Shown piece after piece: positions 17,198 through 24,775 of a stretch of DNA of 27,932 nt (positions within the stretch are counted from its first letter, which is position 1; each line of letters opens with the position of its first letter). A program made the position numbers and the translations under genes. This DNA is from Calditrichota bacterium (GTDB lineage: Bacteria; Calditrichota; Calditrichia; RBG-13-44-9; J075): positions 1 through 27,932 of the forward strand of contig JAJRYW010000358.1 in assembly GCA_024275555.1 (NCBI GenBank), in the 5' to 3' direction. The notes under the pieces are model-generated. The model saw only the letters and a program-made list of their open reading frames with translations, had not been told where the DNA came from and did not search any database.

Positions 17198-17294
17198 CAC
17201 CTCAATAATCGAACCGTAAAATATTTCTTTTACGTTATTTATTTTTTACCGCGCCTCTATATTTGCGCTGTCACCGGATAACCGGCATAATGAT
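17198..17294. promoter_or_regulatory. Divergent promoter region with a 7-bp inverted repeat
   Basis: This AT-rich gap separates the divergent kinase and membrane-protein genes, so it must hold both promoters if both are expressed. CGTAAAA (17215-17221) and TTTTACG (17228-17234) form a perfect inverted repeat with a 6-base spacer, a plausible operator 18 bases from the kinase start. TATATT at 17258-17263 is a possible -10 for the rightward gene. CCGG occurs twice at 17274-17277 and 17282-17285. Confidence 0.4.
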
Positions 17295-18845
17295 ATGAAT
17301 GTATTTCCCCTGCAAAAAAAGTTTGGCCGGCTTGCCTCGCTCATCGGCGCCGGATTTTTTGCCCTGTTAATGGCCGCTGTTTACGGATTTTCTCCGTTAT
17401 ACAGCGATAATCAAAATCAATATCTTCTGAAAGGGCTGGCCGAGGCGGGTCTGGGCTATTTGAATAATGACCGGATGGCGGCTGTGGCAGACCCCTGCCC
17501 GCTCTTTACCTGGTGGGCTGCCCTGACCCATCGCTGGGGCGGGGATTGGCTTTTTTACATCTACTTTGGCCTGATGATGGGCGTCTACGGATATACACTG
17601 TTCCGGCTGGCGGCCTGGCGGCAGCCGGAGCTGAACCGGCCGGCCGGGCTGCTTCTGTTCCTTGTTCCTTTTCTCCTGATCCATTCCAACTGGACGGCAC
17701 AAATTTTGGAAAGCCAATTGGGGATTGATCTTGCCGCCCGCTTTTACACCGGCGTAGCAGGGCAGTACTTGCTGGGTAAAGTCTGGGAACCCAGCGTGCT
17801 GGCCGTGCTTCTGCTCCCCTCGCTCTACTGGTTTTTAAGGGAGCGTTACTACCTTTCTGTGGTTGCCCTGGCCCTGGCCGGAAGCGTGCACACCAGCACC
17901 CTCTGGAGCGCGGGACTGCTTACCCTCGGCTATATGCTTACCCTGGTTCGGGAGCGAAAAATAAGTTTGGCGCTCAGAATAGGAGGATTGGCGCTGCTGC
18001 TGGTCCTGCCCATTTTGATTTATGTGTACCACACCTTCACCGGGGCCGACCCGCACATCCAGGCCTTCGCCAGGAGCATTATGGCCGATTTCCGGATTGC
18101 CCACCACACCCTCACCGAAGCCCGGCTGTATTCGGAATCCTTCTACCTGCGCTTGCTGGTGATGATCGGCGGATTAATTGCCGTGCGCCGCACCCGCTTA
18201 TTCCCGGTGTTGTTGACCGCCTTTCTGGGCGGGCTGACCGGCTCGCTGGTCCAGTTGTGGAGCGGCTCCGACCTGCTCGCCCTGATCTTTCCCTGGCGCA
18301 TTTCCACCCTGCTGGTCCCGCTTTCCACGGTCCTGATCCTGGGGCGGGTGTTGAGCCGTTTCCCGGCCCGGAAGGACTTCCCCGGGATTCCCGGCTTGCG
18401 GGTCTGGACAATCGCAATGATTGCCGGGCTGATGATTGCCGGCATCGCGGTCACCCGGGAGGAGTTCCGGCGCTATCGGAACGACCCGGCTATGCCCATG
18501 ATGCAGCAAGTTCGCGCGGCAAAGAAACCCGGGGACTGTTATTTAATTCCGGCGCTGGAACTGGAACAGTTGGAAAACTTCCGCCTGGAAACCGGCGCCC
18601 CGATCTTTGTGGATTACAAGTGCATGCCTCATCGGGCGGAAGAGGTGGTGGAATGGTTTGCGCGGCTCCAGCTTGCCAGGGCGTTTTATCGCGCAGGGCG
18701 GTTTTCTCCGGCGCTGCTGCAACTCATCCGGCGACGAGAAAAAATTACTCACGTAGTGACGCCGGTAAATGGTTGGCGAGTACCGGCCGCGCTTTTAGAA
18801 GTGGTTTATGAAGACGGCGCTTACCGGGTTTATAGATTGCGATGA
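17295..18845 (+). CDS. Unassigned polytopic membrane protein, possibly GT-C-like
   Basis: The product is 516 residues with about ten hydrophobic segments. The first (about 14-31) is followed by a loop starting Y-S-D-N-Q-N-Q-Y-L-L (36-45) and then L-N-N-D-R (56-60) and P-L-F-T-W-W. An acidic residue soon after the first membrane helix, followed by a long external loop, resembles GT-C glycosyltransferases and related planctomycete/FCB membrane proteins, but I cannot name a family. The last about 130 residues are mostly soluble and end in a small alpha/beta-like part. Start ATG 17295 has only a weak upstream ribosome binding site. ATG-ATA-TGA at 17290-17298 overlaps it in another frame. It converges on the methyltransferase gene 36 bases away. 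Its role in envelope glycan work is inferred from neighbours only. Confidence 0.7.
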   Translation: MNVFPLQKKFGRLASLIGAGFFALLMAAVYGFSPLYSDNQNQYLLKGLAEAGLGYLNNDRMAAVADPCPLFTWWAALTHRWGGDWLFYIYFGLMMGVYGYTLFRLAAWRQPELNRPAGLLLFLVPFLLIHSNWTAQILESQLGIDLAARFYTGVAGQYLLGKVWEPSVLAVLLLPSLYWFLRERYYLSVVALALAGSVHTSTLWSAGLLTLGYMLTLVRERKISLALRIGGLALLLVLPILIYVYHTFTGADPHIQAFARSIMADFRIAHHTLTEARLYSESFYLRLLVMIGGLIAVRRTRLFPVLLTAFLGGLTGSLVQLWSGSDLLALIFPWRISTLLVPLSTVLILGRVLSRFPARKDFPGIPGLRVWTIAMIAGLMIAGIAVTREEFRRYRNDPAMPMMQQVRAAKKPGDCYLIPALELEQLENFRLETGAPIFVDYKCMPHRAEEVVEWFARLQLARAFYRAGRFSPALLQLIRRREKITHVVTPVNGWRVPAALLEVVYEDGAYRVYRLR

Positions 18846-18881
18846 TTGCGGCAACACCCGCTATCCCGGCGTTCCGGCGGA

Positions 18882-19655
18882 TCACCGTTTCAGGTAGGCA
18901 AAACCGGTGTTGCGGATATGAAAAACCTCCAACCCGGGGCGGCGCGCCAGGAAAGCATCCAGGGCCGGAACCACCTCTAACCCGGGCCGGTAGTCGTGCC
19001 AGAGAATAACCCCCTTGCCCTCCCGCAGCAATGTTAAAGCCGCTTCGGAATCGTTGAGCACATAGTCGTAGTCGTGCGAGCCGTCGATAAAAACCAGGTC
19101 GATGGAATTGCGGTAGGGGGTAAAATCGAATTGTCCGGAATCTCCGTAGAGTTGGATGATGTTGCCCACCGCCGGAAGCTGCTCCGGGGAATACTTCAAA
19201 AACAATTCCCCGGATTGCGGCTTATCCACCAGCTTTTGATACCGTTTGCTGATGGGATATTTGGTTTGAGCCACTTCCGTTTTAGGCAAATCCAGGGTAT
19301 AGATACGGGCGTGTTCCGGGGCGTTGAGAGCCATGTTCAAGGTGGTGCGGCCGTTCATGGTGCCGATTTCAAAAATAGCCCCGGGGCGTTCCCGTTTGAC
19401 GATCGCGCAGATCACCGCCAGTTCATCGACGCTCATATTCCCGGCCTGCACCTCCAATTCGCGCAGTTCAATCCCGGCGTTGCCGCACACCCCGGATACG
19501 GAAATCTGCGGCAGGTGCGGTTTGTGGCGCTGCAGGCCAAAGTATTCACAGACCAGGTTATGAAACTGGCGGCCGCGGGCGGTCAGCAGCCCTGCCGTGG
19601 CGGCGTAAAACATCAGGGCCAGGGAGGCCAGGTATTTTCCGATTTTGTTGATCAT
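18882..19655 (-). CDS. Class I SAM-dependent methyltransferase (Methyltransf_24 type)
   Basis: The product is 257 residues. A hydrophobic N-terminal stretch (about 9-25) could be a membrane anchor. The Rossmann core has F-E-I-G-T-M-N-G-R-T-T (95-105) for SAM binding, D-G-S-H-D-Y-D-Y (191-198) and W-H-D-Y (219-222), all typical of Methyltransf_24 enzymes often found in glycan clusters. The likely substrate is a sugar or glycolipid, for example O-methylation of the polymer made by the genes upstream. It is the last gene of the minus-strand operon, 27 bases after the GT4 stop. No distinct terminator is visible in 18846-18881. Confidence 0.85.
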   Translation of the reverse strand: MINKIGKYLASLALMFYAATAGLLTARGRQFHNLVCEYFGLQRHKPHLPQISVSGVCGNAGIELRELEVQAGNMSVDELAVICAIVKRERPGAIFEIGTMNGRTTLNMALNAPEHARIYTLDLPKTEVAQTKYPISKRYQKLVDKPQSGELFLKYSPEQLPAVGNIIQLYGDSGQFDFTPYRNSIDLVFIDGSHDYDYVLNDSEAALTLLREGKGVILWHDYRPGLEVVPALDAFLARRPGLEVFHIRNTGFAYLKR

Positions 19656-19682
19656 ATCAAATCTGCAATTCGGTTCGGCGTT

Positions 19683-20729
19683 TCAGGAATTTTCTCCCAG
19701 GCAGTCCCGGTATATCTCCAGGGTTTTCCGGGCGATCACATCCCAGGGATAGTTTGCTTTGATGTGTTCCCTCAGCTCCGGTTGCGGCGGCTGCTCCAGG
19801 GCGGTTAAAATGGCCCGGCGGATGCTTTCCACGGAGTAGGGGTCCGGATAAATAGCCCAGTCGCGGAAGTACTCCCGGGTTCCCCCGTGCGGGGTGATGA
19901 CAATTTTTGCCCCGGCCAACGCGGCTTCCATGGCCGCCCGTCCCGGCGTCTCGAATTGCGAGGGAAGCGTAAAGACCTCGCAGGCCGCGTAGGCGGAGGC
20001 CAGCAGCGGGTCGTCGTTGGCAAGTCCTTCAATTAAGGTGATGCGGGGATTGCGGTGCAGGGCTTCCCGCACCGCCGGGGTCTCCCCGGTCTCCAGTAAG
20101 GGGGCAATCAGCACCGCGGGACGCTCGATCTGCTCCAGCGCCTGCACCAGCCGCAGCACATTTTTGCGCTCCGGCCCGATATGTCCCACATAAAGAATAA
20201 AATTATCCCGGCCGTATTTTTGGCGGAAAAGGGCCGGGTCGGCCCGGTAAAACTCCGGGGAGACGCCATTGGGGATGACCCTGATTTTATCCGTATCAAT
20301 TCCCATCCCCTCCCGCAGCAGATTGCCCTCTGCCTCTGTGTTGGGAAGCACCCGCTCCGCCCAGCGGCAAATATCCCGGGTAAAGCGGTAATCCCACCAA
20401 AATCCTCTTAAAAATTTCCGCATGAGAGTGTCCATAGTAAGCACCCCCCGGATAAACCCGGCTGAGCGGCGGCTGTAGATGATCGGGTTGACCACGAACG
20501 GTTTTCCCAGGTAGGTCAGAATGCGGGCCAGGTTGTAAACAGCAAAGTTTGCCCCGAAGAGATGCACCAGATCGGCGTCTAAAATTTTTTTGCGATCTGT
20601 TTTCCAGAGATTCAGGAACTCGACCTCGACGCCCAATTGTTCCAGGTGCTGTTTGGTTTGCAGCATTTTAACATAGGGCCCTCCGCCGTAGAGCGGTGTT
20701 CCTTCGTGGGTGGCGAAGATGATTTTCAT
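19683..20729 (-). CDS. Family 4 (GT-B) glycosyltransferase
   Basis: This 348-residue GT-B protein has a glycine-rich N-terminal loop (P-L-Y-G-G-G-P-Y). The inter-domain region is V-I-P-N-G-V, G-P-E-R-K-N at 185-190 supplies the Arg/Lys pair for nucleotide-sugar phosphate, and Glu260-x7-Glu268 lies in F-E-T-P-G-R-A-A-M-E-A-A. These identify a retaining GT4 enzyme acting at the cytoplasmic face on a lipid-linked glycan. Start ATG 20729 is chosen because its ATGA overlaps the TGA stop of the deacetylase (20726-20728) and AGGTGG stands just upstream. GTG 20738 would overlap more. Its position between a deacetylase and a methyltransferase suggests one polymer. Confidence 0.9.
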   Translation of the reverse strand: MKIIFATHEGTPLYGGGPYVKMLQTKQHLEQLGVEVEFLNLWKTDRKKILDADLVHLFGANFAVYNLARILTYLGKPFVVNPIIYSRRSAGFIRGVLTMDTLMRKFLRGFWWDYRFTRDICRWAERVLPNTEAEGNLLREGMGIDTDKIRVIPNGVSPEFYRADPALFRQKYGRDNFILYVGHIGPERKNVLRLVQALEQIERPAVLIAPLLETGETPAVREALHRNPRITLIEGLANDDPLLASAYAACEVFTLPSQFETPGRAAMEAALAGAKIVITPHGGTREYFRDWAIYPDPYSVESIRRAILTALEQPPQPELREHIKANYPWDVIARKTLEIYRDCLGENS

Positions 20730-22285
20730 TGCTTCCACCTCGAGTAGCGCCAGGTCAGTTCGTGCACCAGCATCTGGCGGGTGTAGCGCCGCATTTGGCG
20801 GGGATCGGGTTGGGGCGGCAGCGGCGGGGTCTCCGGCAGCGTTTCGGCGGGAAGCTCCTTGCCGGCCGAATAAAGCGCTTGGCGGACTCTCCGGCCGTCC
20901 GGATGCGAGATAAAGACGCAGAGGTCTGTCTGCGGGTCTTCGGCCGCCAGGCGGATTTCCTGCTGCTCAAAGCTGGCAGACCAGCGGGTCGACAGGCGCA
21001 TTTTCCAGAAACGGCAATAATCATAAAACGAGCAGACCTGCCAGCGCAAGGCCCGCACGGTTTCAAAAACGTCCCGGAACACATCCAGCCGGTTCTGCCC
21101 GGGGTGATGATAGAGAAACAACGGTTCGGAGAGCGCCTGCGCCTCGGATAGCCTGGCCTGGTAGTAAGTGATCATGTCTTCCACTTGGTGTCGCGCCCAG
21201 CCCAGCCGCCCCACCGAAACCGGGTGAACGGGAATTTGCAGCACCCGGCTGAAACGGTCGCCGAGCCAGGGAAAGCAGGGCAGGTTGTCGTAATCCAGGC
21301 TGAACTCCGAGGCGTAACTGAAGCCCAGCCTCTCCACGGCGGTCGCCAGGGCCGTATTCCAGTCTCCGCCCGGGGCGGCATAGCCGTTGGGCTGGATGCC
21401 GACCGCAGAAAGCACCTGCAAACCCTTGTGCATGTCTTTCAGGTTCTCTTCCACCGTATCAAATACGCGGTGACGGTAGCAATGAAAGGCAATCTCCTGG
21501 TCAGTCAGGCGGCTGTACAGTCCCGCCCAACCGGCGCAGGAGCGGGTTTCCACAAACCAGGTTGCCGGAATCTGGAAGCTGTGCAACAATGCATGGAGCG
21601 TTTTTACATCCTCCTGGTTGCTAAAGTCGGTGTCCACCCGGAAGCCGAACACCCCGTTGGCCTGACCCGGAAAGGGGGAAAGATGGACAAAGGGCAACCC
21701 CTGCAAGTGAAAAAGCCGTTCCAGGCATTTTTGCAGCACCCGGCGAATACCGGCTTTGCTGACCCGCGTCACCCGTTCGGAGGGGAATCGTTCTCCCCCG
21801 GGGCTGCGCGGAAAATTTTTCCGCACTGATTCCCGGCTGAGCACGGAATCGATAAACCCCTCGGGCAGGATGATTAGCAGCCCGCCGTTTTGATCGATCT
21901 CGGCGATGGTTGCCTGCCCGTCCTGGTCGGGCAGATAGCGGCTGTTGCGGGCGACCAGGCCGCGGCGCGGCAAATCGATTAAGGGCAGGTCGCCCAGCAG
22001 CGGGTCTTGCTCGGCCCGGAGGTAGTCGATTCTGCGGGGGGCGGCCGGGATATTCCAGCAAGCCCGGGCGCTATGGGCCTCGCATAAAACTGCGCCGCCG
22101 CGCCGGAGATGTTCCTCGAGGTAAGCCCGGCCCGGGGAATCCGCTGCACCGCATAAAATCAACACCGGGTATTGCGCCTCAGCTTCCGCCCAGGAAAGAT
22201 CGACCTCCCGGAAGGCAATCCCGATTTGGCGAAGCAGAAGTTCCATGGCTGGCGAGGCCTGTATCAGCCCGACGGTCAGGTTCAC
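20726..22285 (-). CDS. NodB-like polysaccharide deacetylase with N-terminal amidotransferase-like domain
   Basis: The product is 519 residues without a clear signal peptide. Residues 1-about 150 look like a flavodoxin/class I amidotransferase-like fold (V-L-I-L-C-G-A-A-D, then L-R-R-G-G-A-V-L-C-E). Residues about 210-440 match a NodB deacetylase: F-R-V-D-T-D (215-220) for metal and base, H-C-Y-R-H (268-272) as the metal His pair, Y-A-A-P-G-G (302-307), and L-Y-H-H-P late in the domain. The tail (about 450-519) is basic and proline-rich. Family members remove acetyl groups from GlcNAc-type sugars. Lack of a secretion signal would place this one in the cytoplasm, acting on a precursor. GTG 22285 is the start, overlapping the flippase stop as GTGA, and its stop overlaps the GT4 start, so the three genes are coupled. 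Confidence 0.8.
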   Translation of the reverse strand: MNLTVGLIQASPAMELLLRQIGIAFREVDLSWAEAEAQYPVLILCGAADSPGRAYLEEHLRRGGAVLCEAHSARACWNIPAAPRRIDYLRAEQDPLLGDLPLIDLPRRGLVARNSRYLPDQDGQATIAEIDQNGGLLIILPEGFIDSVLSRESVRKNFPRSPGGERFPSERVTRVSKAGIRRVLQKCLERLFHLQGLPFVHLSPFPGQANGVFGFRVDTDFSNQEDVKTLHALLHSFQIPATWFVETRSCAGWAGLYSRLTDQEIAFHCYRHRVFDTVEENLKDMHKGLQVLSAVGIQPNGYAAPGGDWNTALATAVERLGFSYASEFSLDYDNLPCFPWLGDRFSRVLQIPVHPVSVGRLGWARHQVEDMITYYQARLSEAQALSEPLFLYHHPGQNRLDVFRDVFETVRALRWQVCSFYDYCRFWKMRLSTRWSASFEQQEIRLAAEDPQTDLCVFISHPDGRRVRQALYSAGKELPAETLPETPPLPPQPDPRQMRRYTRQMLVHELTWRYSRWKQ

Positions 22286-23691
22286 AAGAACACCTTTTTA
22301 AAATATTTCCAGTCATCCCGCCCCAATCCGGCCGCAAGCATCAGCGCCGGGACGGCTATAAAAATCACCCCTAAAATATTGAAAAACCAGGACAACTGCA
22401 ATCCGAATAAAAGCCAGGTTGCCAGAAGTCCGGTGAGGTACGGCGCGGCCAGACCGCGAATCCAGCGCAAGGAGATTTCTCTGCGAAGCTGGTGGATCAT
22501 CAGCATCAGTGCGGTGAGTTGATAAGCTAAAAGCGCAAAAATTATATAAAGAGACGGGGAGTGATCCGGCGCGGCGGCCAGGAGCAGGAAAAAGACGATC
22601 ATCCCGGAGACAATGGCGCGGGTGAACAGGCGATCTTTCCCCATTCCCACCAACGTGAATCCAATGACCGATTTGGTGAGGGTGAGCAGAAAATAAAAAA
22701 TCAATGCACGAAAAAGCGGTGCGGCCCCGGTAAACTCCGTTCCAAAAACGATGTGAATGGCTGTATCTGCACCGGCGATAGCCAACAAGCCGATTGTCCA
22801 GGCCAGCACCACCACGGCCTTCAAGACCCGGTTGATGATAGGGCCCAGGCGTTCCGGAGCCTCGCTGGCGGTCTTGCTGATCACCGGGTAGAAGACGGTG
22901 TAGAAGACCCGGTCGAAGATGAGCAGCAGGCCGGTAAGTTTGAAGGCGGCGCTGAACAGGCCCACCTGGCCCTGGCTGGTCTTCCATCCCAGGTAGAGAA
23001 AAGGGAATTGCAGCACCACCTGGGAAATGATCGAAGCGGTCCCCAGCGGCAGGGCGTCTTTGATGAGGCGCCAAAGTGTGCCGGGTGTGGGAAACGGCTG
23101 ATCATCCCCTGGGAACTGCCGGACCAGTATCCACCAGAAGAAAAGCGCTGAGGCGCTTCCCCCGGCCGTCCATCCCCAGGCGGTATGGATAATCTGGTCG
23201 GGAGTGCGGACAAAAGCAATTACCCACATCAGATATACCGCTGCGCCGATAATCCGGCCGCCGGCGGCAATCTCGATGCGCTGCCGGCCCTGGAAGAGCC
23301 ATTCCAGCATCATGGCAGCCGGGAAGAGGTAGAGCAGGTAGGTGAGGGTGAGCTGGCGAATGGCGGGGTCGCTGTAGATCATCCAGACGACGGCGCCTAC
23401 AACGAGCAGGGCGAAAAAAGAGAGCGCCAAACGCGCCAGGGAGATTTCCCGGGCTAAGGCAGACGGCTGAATACGGGGATGCGCCGCCCGGCGCACCCCC
23501 AGCAGGGCCAGCCCGCTGCTGCCAATGAGCAGGGCATATCCCAGCACTGCCAGGGCAATGCTGATCGCCCCGAATCCCTCTTTGCCAAGCACCCGGGCCA
23601 GGTAGGCGGCGGCGAAAAAACCCAGGGTGCGCCCGGCCAGGTCCCCGCCAAAGGCAAAGATCATGTTCTTGGAATGCAGTTTCAGCGCCAT
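22282..23691 (-). CDS. Wzx-type polysaccharide/O-antigen flippase
   Basis: This 469-residue membrane protein has about twelve to fourteen hydrophobic helices. It opens with the MATE/Wzx-like pattern F-G-G-D-L-A-G-R-T-L-G-F-F-A-A-A-Y-L-A-R and V-L-G-K-E-G-F-G. Such proteins flip lipid-linked oligosaccharides across the inner membrane. It is the first gene of the minus-strand glycan operon; its promoter must lie in 23692 onward, the stretch holding the inverted repeats. The stop overlaps the deacetylase start by 4 bases. Length and topology are normal for the family. Repeat-unit identity cannot be read from sequence. Confidence 0.9.
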   Translation of the reverse strand: MALKLHSKNMIFAFGGDLAGRTLGFFAAAYLARVLGKEGFGAISIALAVLGYALLIGSSGLALLGVRRAAHPRIQPSALAREISLARLALSFFALLVVGAVVWMIYSDPAIRQLTLTYLLYLFPAAMMLEWLFQGRQRIEIAAGGRIIGAAVYLMWVIAFVRTPDQIIHTAWGWTAGGSASALFFWWILVRQFPGDDQPFPTPGTLWRLIKDALPLGTASIISQVVLQFPFLYLGWKTSQGQVGLFSAAFKLTGLLLIFDRVFYTVFYPVISKTASEAPERLGPIINRVLKAVVVLAWTIGLLAIAGADTAIHIVFGTEFTGAAPLFRALIFYFLLTLTKSVIGFTLVGMGKDRLFTRAIVSGMIVFFLLLAAAPDHSPSLYIIFALLAYQLTALMLMIHQLRREISLRWIRGLAAPYLTGLLATWLLFGLQLSWFFNILGVIFIAVPALMLAAGLGRDDWKYFKKVFL

Positions 23692-23835
23692 CCTCTGCCG
23701 ATCGGTTCCGGTTTGGTGTTTTCCCTTGAAAGCATCAGAAAATACAATCGGATCGGCCGGATACCAAGATCATAGGTAACTATTCGGGTGAGCAGCCTCG
23801 CCCCCGCTTTTGCTCCATACTTTAAGACTTTAAAG

Positions 23836-23953
23836 AAACCGTTGAAACGGTTACTACATAGGCAGTATTAATTAAGTTGTCACCGCCCCGGTCTGCCGGG
23901 GCGGTAAAGATGACTACGGACTATGATATTCTCTGTAACCGATTCAACGGTTT
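23836..23953. repeat. Inverted-repeat element with 19-bp arms (18/19 identical)
   Basis: GTAACCGATTCAACGGTTT at 23935-23953 is repeated in reverse complement at 23836-23854 with one mismatch. The arms enclose about 80 bases that include a strong GC hairpin. Each arm also folds on itself (AACCG...CGGTT). It looks like a small non-coding intergenic repeat, a MITE-like or REP-like element, upstream of the flippase gene. The 458-base gap 23692-24149 contains no gene I can support. Confidence 0.7.
23882..23905. repeat. Strong GC hairpin (10-bp stem, 4-base loop)
   Basis: ACCGCCCCGG (23882-23891) pairs perfectly with CCGGGGCGGT (23896-23905) across TCTG. No T-run follows on either strand, so it is not a standard intrinsic terminator. 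It lies at the centre of the 19-bp inverted-repeat pair. Confidence 0.8.
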
Positions 23954-23956
23954 TTA

Positions 23957-24052
23957 TTATAGAGGCGTGAATTAATTCGCGAATATAGATTGGCCCGGTA
24001 GCCGCATTCCGGAGAACCGGCGGTCTTCTCGAATTTATTCACGCGTCTATAA
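23957..24052. repeat. Second inverted-repeat element with 23-bp arms (21/23 identical)
   Basis: The arms 23957-23979 and 24030-24052 are reverse complements at 21 of 23 positions and share the core GCGTGAAT on one side and ATTCACGC on the other. Between them are about 50 bases with a smaller CCGGT/ACCGG pair (23995-23999, 24016-24020). It begins three bases after the first element ends. It sits downstream of the DNA glycosylase gene on the minus strand and may act as a transcript-end structure or be a mobile-element remnant. No target-site duplication is evident. Confidence 0.7.
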
Positions 24053-24148
24053 CGTGTTTTTCTCTTTTTGTTCCCGGCTCCTGTCCCAGCGGGTATGAGT
24101 TGACTGCGAGCGGGCGAAAAAGCAGCGTTCCAAGCAGGAGACGGGGTG

Positions 24149-24775
24149 TCAGGAGCGCCCCGGAAGTTTGCGATGGTTAGAGACAAAGCGGCTGTTGGCA
24201 ATCCAAAACCGCCAGGGTTTTTCCTGCCCATTGCGGATGCCCACCCGCGGCCCGCGGCAGATATTTTGCTCGGCAATGATTTCCCCGGGATAAATCATCA
24301 AATCGGAACGGCATAAATCCAGCCCGTTCTGTTCCTTGTTCAGCCCAAAGGCCTGGCACAGTTTTCCGGGGCCGTTGGTCAGGTTCTGATGATTAACGCC
24401 GCCGCGCCGCTCGGCCATCAGCGCGGTTCCGATGAGGGGTTCCACGGCGCGGATCAGCACGGCGGCCGGAAAGCCTTCCGGCTCGGTGACCGCATTCAGG
24501 CAATAATACATCCCGTAAATGAAATAGATGTAGGCTGTCCCCGGGGGGCCGAACATGACAGCGGTTCTGGGCGTGTATCCGCGTGCGGCGTGGCAGGCCG
24601 GATCGTCCTGCCCGATGTAGGCTTCGGTTTCCACGATCATCCCGGCGGCGGTTCCCCGGGGATGGCGCCGCACCAAATAGGTTCCCAACAATTCCCGGGC
24701 AACTTCCAGCGTGGGTCGCCGGTAAAATTCCCGGGGAAGCGGTTGGCGGTTTTTGAGCAGATCGTCGAGCGTCAT
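24149..24775 (-). CDS. 3-methyladenine DNA glycosylase (AAG/MPG family)
   Basis: This 208-residue protein removes alkylated purines from DNA in base excision repair. From ATG 24775 the sequence V-E-T-E-A-Y places Glu51 at the human catalytic Glu125 position, Tyr53 at Tyr127, His62 at His136, Tyr87 at the intercalating Tyr162 and Asn94 at Asn169. The active site therefore appears complete. ATG 24775 is preferred: it forms an ATGA overlap with the stop of the kynurenine monooxygenase (24772-24774). An open extension to 24859 lies inside that gene and lacks family similarity. Coupling to a tryptophan catabolic gene is unusual and has no obvious functional reason. Bases 24053-24148 after the stop hold nothing recognisable. 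Confidence 0.93.
   Translation of the reverse strand: MTLDDLLKNRQPLPREFYRRPTLEVARELLGTYLVRRHPRGTAAGMIVETEAYIGQDDPACHAARGYTPRTAVMFGPPGTAYIYFIYGMYYCLNAVTEPEGFPAAVLIRAVEPLIGTALMAERRGGVNHQNLTNGPGKLCQAFGLNKEQNGLDLCRSDLMIYPGEIIAEQNICRGPRVGIRNGQEKPWRFWIANSRFVSNHRKLPGRS

Noticed and set aside
21185..21829. 214-codon open frame antisense to the deacetylase
   Set aside because: It is a mirror of a gene with intact NodB motifs and has no recognisable features of its own.
23882..23905. Intrinsic terminator
   Set aside because: The stem is strong but no run of T follows on either strand.
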